NCBI GenBank assembly: GCA_947396885.1
Contig: OX377205.1
Location: 76,108,969-76,172,968, forward strand
Direction: 5' to 3'
DNA: 64,000 nt
Origin: Heligmosomoides polygyrus polygyrus
Taxonomy: Eukaryota; Nematoda; Chromadorea; Rhabditida; Heligmosomidae
Both the position numbers and the translations under genes were made by a program. Shown here piece after piece: positions 11,166 to 23,100 of this stretch (position 1 is its first letter; each line of letters starts with the position of its first letter). The notes beneath the pieces are model-generated. The model was not told the origin of the DNA and ran no database searches. It was given only the letters and a program-made list of their open reading frames with translations.

Positions 11166-14100
11166 TCAATTCGAGTCGTTAGCACCCAGTTCATACAGTT
11201 TCTGCGTCAGCAGAGCCATGTTGTTTGGAGACATCTTGCCCTGCTGAACGAGACGAGTGAGGCGTGCCACACAGTGAGCCCGAATACGCTTCTTCTTCAT
11301 TTCCATACCGCAGGTCTCCACGAACTTTGTCTGCAAATTGATCGTAGATAGTCAATGTGCAACTCTCATAAATTGTGTGCCATTTTACATTTATTTAATT
11401 ACTTTATACGAGGAAGCCACACAAATAAAACTATTCAAAGAATACTAATAGGCTGGTGAAAAAGTTGCACCAGGGACTATTTTTCAAGTTCTTGTTGCTT
11501 CTTTTGAGAACGACTTCGAACTACAAAGTAACTACCCATTTATATCTACAATCTTCTGCGATCTGATGAGGAGATCACCTCTGACTCCAGCTCGGTTCTG
11601 TCGTTGAAGCACCTATCCCTCAAGTGTTGCTTGAGAGTTCGGAAGAGGTGGTGTTCCAATGGCGCAAGATATGGCGAATACGGGCAGCGCCTCCCACCTA
11701 AGCTCCTCCAATTTCTGACAAGACGATCTTCACGACAAGGCTCGCCTCCACGTTGCAAACTCGTCTCGTCAGAAGTTGCAGGAGCTTAGGTGGGAGGTGC
11801 TGCCCACCTGCCGTGTCCGCCAGATCTCGCGCTATCTAATTCCCACCTCTTCCGAACTCCCAAGCAACACTTGAGGGATAGATGCTTCGACGACCAAACT
11901 GAACTAGAATCCGAGGTGGCGCACTTCTTCGACTCACAGCCGACTTCATTTTGGTAGAAAGGAATTCGTGATCTCTCCACCAAATGGCAGACGATTGTAG
12001 ATGTAAACGGTAGTTACTTTGTAGATTGAAGTCGCTCTCAAAAGAAGTAACAAAATTTTGAAAAAAATACGCTGTGGTGCAAGACTTTTTCACCAACCTA
12101 ATAACAAACAGTAATTAGAATAAACAATGTTCAAAACAATTTGAAGGTATCAAAGCGTGATAAAGTTAGAAATGCCTTGAAGATATTTTTGTTGCGATCA
12201 AAACTCTAGTGCCAGGCGGACTCGTTCAGCAGGAGGTTCGGGTTCGAATCCCACCTGGCGCAAGTTCTGATCGCAACAAAACATCTTTGTAGCAGCTTAC
12301 AGCCTCAATACCAGCCACTTGAGACTAGAGAAACTGAACTGAATCCTGAAGAAACTTGTTTATTTATTGAATACGTCAAGAAGACGTGCTCCAAATTCCA
12401 ACAAAAAAGAATGAGAAACAAGACATGTGCAGAAAATAAAATGAAGAAAAGGCAGCTAGTATCTTATGATAGCGCGATATTTTATGATTATCCAATCTTC
12501 CCTTCAAAAAAAAAAAACCGCTAATACCGAGTGCGAAAAAATAACACATCAAACAACAATACAACAGTTAATTGTTTATGCCTATATTTAAACATAAATG
12601 CATCAGTGGGGAGATTATTACGAAACAGTTTCAACTTTTACGAGTTGATGCACTAGAGTCGGTGCAGACAAAAGCGTGCTAATCCGTCCATAATCCAAAC
12701 TAAACAATTATAAAAATAACGTTACTCCTCTTTTAAGACCCCATGAGTTCCTCAACATCTTCACCAAGGCCCATTCCTAGCAGTTTCCTATCAGTCATAT
12801 CTCCATAATGCGCGTAGTCATTGAGCGTGTCTGTGACCAATTTTCCTAGGTACTCTTCCCCTTCCTTTGAAAAGAAGCGCTCATATCCGGCTCTTCGTCA
12901 TCGGAATCCAAAGGGTCAGCGTCACATTTGGCAGTTCCCTATGAATCTGACATTCCAAGCAGCTGGTTAAATAAATGCTGCTCTCGTGCTCGACATACTT
13001 ATAGTGTTAGATGTATACAGTGATGGTTGCGGGGCCACTCGCCCCCGCGAGAGCAGTTCCGAGCGTGGGAGGTTACACGTAACCGTCGCTGTCGCAGAGG
13101 AGAGCACAGAAAAGTACAGTGGTATCCATATTTTTAGTAATTTTGGTATCATATTTGACACATTAATGTTTTTCTTATGTGTTTTCTGCAAATGTAGCAC
13201 ACTTGATAGCACTCAGAGAACCGATTAGTTAAAAAATGATGAAAAGGTAACTAATTTTCAAAACGATATAAATACTTCAAGAGATAGGAAATCTCATAGG
13301 ACGCATTTGATTAAGCATATGAAACTGTTGAAGAGGACTCACATAGAACTCCATCGTTAGCTTCTCACCAACAATTAGATGTCGGAATTTGGACCGGAAA
13401 CGGTTGTGAAGCAGCATGAACTCCTTTTCTTGAGGTGTATCATCAATATAATCTCGTATATTCTGTAAATGAGAGGTTTTCGCAATAATTAATAAATGAA
13501 GACGTCTGTATATGAACACGAGAAAACCATTAGGATTTAAAACCTTAATGACCAGGAAAAATAAGTGGAGAATAGTTCAGAACAACTAGATGAACGCGGA
13601 TATTTAACCTGGTCATATCAAAACTTACCCTCTCGATTAGATGCATTTTCCAGTCGCACGTGTCCTCAATTACAGAGTGATAGACTTTCGCCGATGATGG
13701 TCCCGGAACTCTGGAATAAATAGGCGTGTCACATCTCAAAATAGTTTCTAAGAATAACAATTTTAAAGAATCTTTAGCGATACTTTAAAGATTACAAAAA
13801 GAAAGCCTTGTACGCACTGTGAATATATGGGGTGGACAAACGACATCTCGCCAAATGGAATCATTTGCGCCTTTGGGAGTTCATTCTTCTTCTTTGTGGG
13901 AACTTCTGGAGGTGGTACATAGACGACCTTGCGCTTCGGTGAAATCGCGCTTCTGAAACACGTGTTTAGGTCTTCATGACAATTCTTCAGAAAAGAACGA
14001 CCATATACTTGGATCAGACAGGGGTGTCGATGCCGTATCTGAAATTTAGGAACCATTTGCAACATTCATTAAGATCCCTGACAGCTTCTTCGTAAAACCT

Positions 14101-17100
14101 CGGCACAGTAAGTTGATCATGTATCAGTTCATTGCGTGCCAACCGAAGTTTCTAAGATGGCACTTTCTAGGTTGCCCAACGCTTCAAAGCAACCGTCATC
14201 TTTAGAGAATTTGGAAAACCACTCTTCCCAACCAAAAAACTCTAACCACTAGCACTATCGCTATCGCAGAAGTCCCAAAAAAATCTCACGGAGAGACGGA
14301 CAGATTCACGATACGTGATGAAAGAATTATAGATGCCTGCTGCAGATCTCATTCGCCCAACCTACCCTTAAAGTGCTTCAACATTCTTCGTGGACCATAT
14401 CATGAGTTTAACCATCTTTATGTGAGACTTTTGTAAGATCTTCTCCACGATGCAGGAAGCGCTAGATTGGTTGAGGCGTTTGGTGGAGTTGAGGGCACTT
14501 CAAAATCTTGTATCGTCTTCAGGCCCCCGAAGTTGACGGTCCTTTGCGACGTCAGACACCAATAAAGGTCCACTTTAAAAACCTCGTTCTGCACACAAGG
14601 AGTCTATACGCAAGATCAACTTACTGCTTAGGCTCAAGGCTGCTAAGGAACTGTTCCTTTCTACGTTCCCAAAGCACTTGTCAAACCACTTGCTTTGCGA
14701 TACCGACTGTGAAATTCAAAGCAGCAAGTAGTTGAACACACTCAAAACTGGTAATGTCGAGTGACTCACATTGACAGTCTCTTGGTTTTCTCCGAATCCG
14801 CTGGTGGATTTTCCCAGTCAGCTCGAGAAATGATGCTCGACACAAGAAAATGAGCTTCCAAGGATGAACACTTCTGAAAATTCATGGCATTCTCCATTAC
14901 GCCATTCCAAAAAAAAAACGGCAAAATAGGAAAAAGATACTCCGTTCCCTCTACTTGGCGGGGGGGGGGGAGGGTGGGCGGTGTTAGCCGAGTATATCTT
15001 ATCACAGAAGTAATAGCAAGTGGTAAACAATCAACACAATACACATAGCCTTCAACCATTGCAACAACTTTAGAGGCAATTTGTCTAACTACACTGCTTG
15101 TAATTTTTTACTTATAGTATAACAAGGCAGAAAATGCTGCATAGTGCCCGCTGTCCATGTTATCCTATCGCAAAAGGCTTAGACGTGGATGCTCACCACT
15201 ACACTTCGATGCGCGGAAGGGTATTAAGAGGATACGCCGATCCTCATGCATTCACGAGGCCAATCTTAGTTGAGTTAACTTCGAACATCGACGATCTAGC
15301 AATTTGAATGTACCAACTCATTGGAATGCGCGGCGCTTTCTAAGAGAAGGCCGATCTTCAACTTTTTCTAACTACGTCAGTTTACGCATTTCGGAAAAAC
15401 CAACATTAAAAAAACCAAGACCTTAAAGCTTAAGTTTCCTCGCAACCAGCTCCAGGCCTACTCTTGCTTACATTGGGTCATAGCTTTTCTCTCTTCTCGT
15501 ATGTAAGGCACCTTGTCATTTCGTATGTCAGGCACATTTTCGAGTCGTAGATGAATAAATATTAGGGGGGGGGGGGAAAGTAATGAGACAAATTGAAAAA
15601 ATATTTATCTTTTTATAACTCAATTAGAACTCAACGATGCTGAGGAATGTATTTGCCATTAAGGGCAATGACCTTGCTGCCATCGCTCAGCCAACTTCCT
15701 GATCCCATCCTTCCAGAACTGCTTGGGCCTGGTGTTGATCAACTGCTCGATATGGTTGTCAAGCACTGCTTTGGTTCTTGTGTCCCTTCCGACCAAGAAT
15801 TCCTGTAGGCTCAAGAAGTAGTGGTAGTCGCATGGAGAGATGTCCAGCGAATACGGTGGGTGAGGCATGTGAACGTAGCCCAGCTGGCCAAGCTTATCTG
15901 TGGTTACTTGTTCCTGATGGGGTGCGGCGTTGTCGAAGAGGAGAACCTTGAAGCGCTGCGAATGAATAAGAGCGAGTCGCCGGCCCATCTCCTCTATTTC
16001 GTTCACCATGGCCTTGGAGTTCATGGTAGTGCTCTTGGAAAACAGCTTCCGGTAAACCTATCCACGGGCGCAGACCCAAAAGCTTCAAAGGTGCTTCTCA
16101 CCGTGAACATCTCGTCGAACGAAGGTCGATAACAGGTCACCAGGCCTCACCCAGACTCGCTGCTTGGCAGGGTTATGGAAGAAGACGTACTTCTCATATG
16201 GCGTGAATATTGAGCCCAGGCTGCTCGGAGTTGGGAATTGGGCGAGATTTGCGCGACACAGGTCGACTCGTCAGACTGGGGTTTTGGCACGAGACAGACT
16301 GGGGTTTCTGGCATGCTTCTGGAAAGGGCGAAAGTGGTAACTTCTCAGGTGGGCTTCAGTAAGTAGCATACGAACATACAAATACGATAAGCACGAAACC
16401 AGACTCCAGCCACGAGATATATGGACACGGCATGGGGTGTCTCATTACTTTTGCCCCCCCCCCCCCCCTAATAAATAACAAAAATACCAGGTGGCATGTG
16501 GAAGAGGGAACTCACGATTTTCTCGAACTTGAACGCGGAATACGAGCGCTGAAGGTGTTGTTCAAGCTCTTCAACAGCGTCGAAGGTCTTTCCAGTGAAA
16601 GGACAGGTCCACCCAGAAACTCGATCGAAGACTCCACTGGGAAGCTCCGAAAACACCGAGCTTTCCATCGACGATAGCGACTTGACAGGCGATTTCGGTG
16701 ATCCACTGGCCTTTCGCGGAGATAAGGTCTTCACAGGAGATTTCGGCGTGGCGTTACACTTCCTCGGTGACATCACTTTCATCGGCGGTTTTGGTGAGCA
16801 ATGCTCTTGTTGAAGGGATGGTGATTTGACTGGTGACTTTGGTGAGCCGTTCGCCTTTCGTGGCGATAAAGTCTTCACTGGCAACTTCAGTGGAGAACGC
16901 GGTGTTTTCCGAGGAGAAGACCTTGCATTTCGATTCTCCTTGTCAGAAGAAGGGCTGTCACGAGACGACGAACCAGTGTCGACAGGTAGCTCTGGCAGGG
17001 TATGGTGGTACCTGAAGAGGAGAGTTTGCAGGTAGACGAGGAAGAAGCGGTATGCCTGAAAACCAACCAAACTGCAACATCCGATGCTTTCAAATGGTCG

Positions 17101-20100
17101 TTTCTTCGTTTGAACCGAGCATCCATTATGCTCTCCACCATATCCCAATCGTAATCCACATGTTCGTCGCTGATGCCAAAGTTAATCAAGCCAATTGGAC
17201 CGGAGGAACAGAGCTTCTGAAAATTTAAATTTCAGGCCAGATGGCTACTGGCGAAACATTCGAAATTAGCTAGAACGAGCATATGACGCACATTCCCAAT
17301 CTTCGTGAAGAGGTCGAGATGAGCAAAGTTTGACATCCACTTCTCTTCGGTGATTTTGAAAGGAACCCCATCAACATGGTCGTTCTCGCTGTTGCTGAAA
17401 CATCAGAACCTCGCGCAACATGCAGAAAGAAACACAAGCACAATAGATTTCGACCGTGAGACCATCCGCTGTAGATAAAGAAGATAGGCTTTTAGAGCTA
17501 ACACTTCGCTTTACTTCCCAATGCTAATATAAAACCATTGTTACCGCTCTACCTGAGGGAAGCCAGTGCGGTTCTGCCTATTCTTCACGTTATTTGTCAA
17601 CAAAAACTAAAGGGCAAAGGACGCCAATAATCAATCCTGTTGTGGAATGCACCAAGCATTCTACTCTTGCAAGATATCATGGGAGAGGTATATACGATGT
17701 GAGGTCCATGTCGCGAAGGTAAGCAGCACTGGGAAATAGGAACGCTCTAGTCAGTCATAACCAATCAGGGCACCGACGGAACATATGTACGCCAGCCAAT
17801 CATAGTGTTGACTTTACACTTCTCTGAAGAGTACGCATATTCGATGCGATCCGATTGTCTGGCTCGTTCCCACACTCCAATGCTGCCCACATTCGCTACA
17901 TGTACCAGATATGTTATAATTTATGATGGCCTACTATACATATACATTTGTCCTTGGGAAAAAATTTCGAATGATCGAATATCATTCGATTCTCAAAATT
18001 TCGAATTCAGAATAATCGAATTTCGAATAGTCGAATATTCGAATAATCAAATGAACACTCTTATTTATTGTGGTCACCCAATGATTGACATTTACTTATT
18101 TTTTATTACCCACTGTAAACTGCGTTCGAAAGAGCCGTATATAAGAGGCTTCAGATTGTCATTACTCTTGTACCAGTTGGTTAACTGCGAAAGGGGATCG
18201 GTAATTATCAACTGTGGTACATCGGCTTCTATTATTGGATCTCCTGTCCCGTGGCCGACATACTCCCGCTACTCTTACGTTAAATCAGGGGTAATGGAGT
18301 GGAGTGTGGCGAGTCCAGTGAGTGATAAGCGCTACTGAGGTTGAGGGCGACGAGCGATGTGAGGGCGAGTTGATGACTGAACCGAGGCTGTGGAAGTCGG
18401 TGTCCAGGTTCAGATGCCGTTGTTCAAACGCCGCGAAGGTGCTCCATCCATTTCGCACACGAGACCAAAGGACGATGACAAACAAAGGCATAATGGCAAT
18501 GAAGCACCCTTGCTTCCCTAACAATTCGTGCACCGTCGAAGACAGAAACATTCTGGATAGGCAGAGCTAGATTGTTATAGATCATGCTCTACAGGTTATT
18601 GTCTACCCTTAGGTTATATCGAAGCTTCTAGAAGGTAAAAGTGGTAAAAAAAAGGCTAGCATGGACAAAGAAGTAACAAAAAGGCAATCTGGTGCAGAAA
18701 AGGCACATTGGAGGCTTTTGAGTCTGTGTTCCGGCTCCGTTGAAGAGCTTCGCTTCACTTATAATCTGATAAGACACTGCGACATGGACAGTGCTATAGC
18801 GAAAATGTGGATGGCTCGCTTTCATAGGAAACGGAGTATGACTGGCTCTTGTGCTCCATAGCCATTGCTCATCCTCTCTTCTTTAACGTCTTTACTGGCA
18901 GAAAGCAGGAGCTTCCTAGGCTCCAGAAAATGCTACCTCCATACCGCAGCCTCTTGCGGCTTTGGTCGTTCCGTTGTTGTACTTGGGACAGAAATACAAA
19001 ACGGAAATTCTCCCGTAGTATACAGAAGGCCAAAACTTCGTTGTAAAGCCATACCCCGATTCACTTGCAATTCACGTGACTGGCCGTAGGACGCTCGATG
19101 GCGTTCAAAGGAAGCAGGGACGCGGCGGAGGTTCGCGCTTGCCTGCGCTTACCTTGCGTCGACTCACAAGGGCTCAAGCGCATGTCTGAACGGAAAGAGC
19201 GAGTCATATAGGGAGAATCCCTACTCCTCAATTAGTACACAAATGTGTTTCTTTTTTGCCAAGTAGTTAAACCTAAGGAGTAAGTGGTCGTTGTAGTTAC
19301 GGCGCCTCACGAGTTCGGGGGTCTTGTACGACTGCGATGCCTCTGCTGCAAGCGGATCGGAGCGCAGTGGATAGAGACGTTTCAAGCGAGGGAGGTCGAG
19401 GCTTCGGTTTTCCTCCACTGCTGCACTTTTGCATTTCGATTAATTGGTTGAGATTTGAAGGGATCTGACATTCATTTGCAGACATTTTCTGCGTATTTTC
19501 CAGCTGCATGCTGTGGTATTCAACATGGTGACGTATAAATGTTCAACACCAGTGATACGCAAATACAAAGTTCATGAAGCAGCATTGGGCACAATACGGG
19601 CAGCGTATAGAGGTTACAGGCTTCTCACAGTTCGTTTCATACATGGGCGAATGACCTCGGGAAAAGCCGTCTCGCTCGGATTTTCAAAAGACTCCCGGAT
19701 GTGATGTCGGAGGTGGTTAAAATGAGAAACGAGGTCTAAGGATCTCGCAATCCCATTGGTTTTCTCGAGTACCCGAATAAAGGAATATTGGACTTCTCGA
19801 ACATTCGAATAAACGAATAATTCGAATAATGCACTTTCTCGAATATTCGAATAAACGAATATCCGAATATTGGCTGCTTTCGAATAATCGAATATACGAA
19901 TAATTCGAATATTGGACATTCTCGAATATTCGAATAAACGAATATACGAATATTGGCTCCTTTCGAATAAGCGAATAAACGAATAATTCGAATATTGGAC
20001 TTTTTTTGCGAATAGTCAACTAATCGAAATTCGAAAAGAACAAGGGTATACTATGCATATGTCAGTGTTTTATTCTTATTAGAACTTCTGGCACCAATTC

Positions 20101-23100
20101 ACCGCCACGGAAACAAGTTAAGAATGGCTGCTTTTGCGGAACCTTAACCTTGAACAGATTTGGGAAGTGCGCGGCAGCTGACGCCTCCACTCACTACAAT
20201 ATACGTCTGTTCTCATAACCCATATTACTGGTTTTGTAATGAAATTATCCTGACACAAAAAACGGAAGAAATCTCAAATTCCATGTACTCACATCAGAAC
20301 GACAGTGTGATTTCCAAACGCCGGGTGGATCACTCCGTTTTGACCAGATGCGACCTTTCTTACACCATAGAGAATGCGCTGGAAGGAAAACCATTCAGAT
20401 AAGACCAATCTTTTTGCCCGCTGGTATTCCATCAAATAAATGGCTGCTGAGCCTCATTTTGAGATATTTACTGCTTTAGGATCAGAAAAACGAAGCTAGG
20501 ACCTTCACCTCAAAAGCAGCTGGCAAAAAATAACCAACAATCGAAAATCGTTGAGAGTTACGCACCTTCACAACGGGGGAATCGGTTTCTTCGACTTCAT
20601 GCTCTCCCCTTGATCGTCCTAACCTTCGCGCTGAAGAAAGCAACAACTTGAACTTCGAATAGGTTGATAGAAAATCAAACTTATCCATCCGAAGTTGAAA
20701 ACTCCATACCTGATCCAACGTAGTGGTACTTCTGCTCAATGTGAACCTTCACCACAAGAAAAACCGACCTGAAAGCGGATGACGTTGCAAAGCTCTTCGG
20801 GAATAGAAAACCTTAATAAAGCGAGATAGTAGGTGCAAAATTAATTGCAATTTATAGCGTAACGTCATCATGTTTTCCTGCACTTCTGCGACACCAGAGG
20901 CGGTTATTTCAGTATTCCGCATACTACTTTCACCTGCTGAATTCCAAAACGAGCCTCACTATCGTTGGAAGTCTAGTGTAAGAAGCCGACTCTCAGACTG
21001 TCTCTCGTAGTTATGCTGATTGATCTCAACCATTCGGTTGTACTTAAACAATCTACTTCGATTTTTAATGCTTCCGTGCTACGCAGGTTTGTTATAGTGG
21101 AACAACCTTATTCGACCTGACGTTTCGACAACTTCGCCGTTTTCAAAGGCCTGAAAGAAGTTCGAAACCAGACACTCATTTCGGCAAAAAGTTCCTTTTC
21201 CAGCTCCATCAATTTCAAAATTTCCTACGAATGTCAAGCGGAATCTCACTGAATCAAACCGAACTCACCGTTGTTCCAGAAGTGCTGGGGGAATGCTCAG
21301 CTGTGCGATCACCATTGAGCAACTGAGACCCACCAACTGCGGATCCATAGTGATGTTAAGTGTTAGATTGCACGGTCTCAGAGCTCGCACGGCAGGATGA
21401 ATGACAAAAATTCGCGATATTGCGAGTCTCAATGGGTGCGATCCAAGACAACGAAATGGCTGGAGGGGATCTGGGCGTGGTGTAAATGCGCGGGAAAATA
21501 AAATGTCTCCAGTTACCCTTTATTTCTGAGGAGATCACGGCAGCTGTACTGCTAGTTCGCAATAGGCTTTACGATCGCTGATGTATAACGAGAGACTGCG
21601 AGATCTGCCCTTATGGAAGAAGTGGAGAATGTGCGCAGAAGGGTGTGGATTACCAAATTCAGTGTTTAAGCTGTGGGAAGCTATATATTGGGGAACAGGG
21701 AGAGCGTTAAGCGTTCGCATCGGGGAGCATCTTGCTGGTAAGGAAAAGCGTAGTTTGGTAACCCTACTCGGTAAACATCGAGTGGAAGTCCACCGCGGGA
21801 CGATTTTAATATTAAATGCACAGTGTTGCTTCGTGAAAGTGAGATCGGTCTCAGAAAGGCCCTAGAGGCCTTCTGGATCCGCAAACGTAATCCAACAATG
21901 AATAACCGAAGTGAGTGCATTTCGATCACCAGTGAGTTTTTGCCGTTCATCCAGCTGTACGAGCTCGGAGACCGTGCAATCTATACACTTAACATCAGTA
22001 TGGATCAGCAGTTGGTAGGTCTCAGTTGCTCAATGGTGATCGCATAGCTAAGCATTCCCTCACCACTTGTGCAACAACGGTGAGTTCAGCTTGCTTCAGT
22101 AAGATTCCGCTTGACACTCGTAGGAGGTACTAAAACTGACAGAGCTGGAGAAGGACGTTTTTGCCGAAATGAGTGTCTGGTCTTAAGTTTCGAACTTCTT
22201 TCAGGCATTTGAAAACGACGAAGTTGTCGAAACGTCAGGCCGAATAAAGTTGTTCCACTATAACAAACCTGCGTGGCACAGAAGGATTAAGACTATTTCG
22301 ACAATATGCCCAGGTTTTATGAAAGCCGAACATGGAGAATTTAGTTTTTCTAGTGAGCTTTTCCCTAGTGCTTTTTATAGAAAGGGCGAAAAGAATGATT
22401 CAAAGGTTTAAAGACAACATACTTCGCATTTTTTTCTACAATGGGTGGAACAGCGTAGTACAAGACCGGGGGTTGGTGATGGTGAGTGCTTCGACATGGC
22501 ACAGAGATTTCACTGAGACGATCCTAAACAGGCACAAGTAACCGGCATGTTAGCCGCTCGTTGTGAAAAGAGAACAACTCAAGGTTAGCACTTACCTTCT
22601 GAATGACTTTGTCTCCACTGCAGGAAATTGCGTACACCTCCGTCGTCACATCATTAAGACCTGTAAGAAATCGAATAAGTAGTTAAATTGGTTTAATAAA
22701 TATACCACTAGGAACGGGACCATGACAGTAATTTTAGTTTGGAAAAGAAAACAATCCACGCGAAAACATTCTTCTCATTACCTAGTAGAACGAGATACCT
22801 CTACGCAAGAGTTGAGCAAAAATATATAGTTTGAATGACAGGAGGAAAATCAATAGTGGATAAAGGCTGAGGATGGTCGAAACATGGAGCGAAAAAACTG
22901 ATTGCATCAAAAAGTAAATCTAGTGAAAGAACGTCGAACTTTGGAAGCGGTACCTTAACCAACCACCCTTGAATGCCGTGAAAATCATTAAAGTGTAAGT
23001 GTATGTACTTAAATTAAAGCTTTTCTTCGAACATAACTCCTAGATGCTGTTGCAAGTTATCCAGGGCTACCATGGTTCTCTTCTATATGGTACACCTTTG

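Larger units (their letters stand above)
11166..13710 (-). other. VEFS-box exons of the SUZ12-like gene
   Basis: Three exons (13710-13629, 13462-13343, 11330-11166) encode the C-terminal VEFS-box. In SUZ12 this box binds and activates the EZH2 methyltransferase lobe. The acidic and aromatic start (VIEDTCDWK), the EKEFMLLHN helix and the FVE..G....KK block are in the human order and at similar spacing. The last two pieces join directly in phase 0 (EFY/TKF) across a 2-kb intron that contains a mariner palindrome and the broken copy at 12737-12935. The protein ends soon after the box, lacking the long tail of vertebrate and fly SUZ12. Confidence 0.75.

Noticed and set aside
12240..12265. tRNA gene suggested by GGTTCGAATCC
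   Set aside because: Only the T-arm-like B-box is present; no acceptor or anticodon stem pairs, and the same unit recurs as a SINE.
13963..14042. Extra SUZ12 exon after a TTTCAG at 14043
   Set aside because: In the required phase it meets a stop, while exon 12 joins directly to 13952 in phase.
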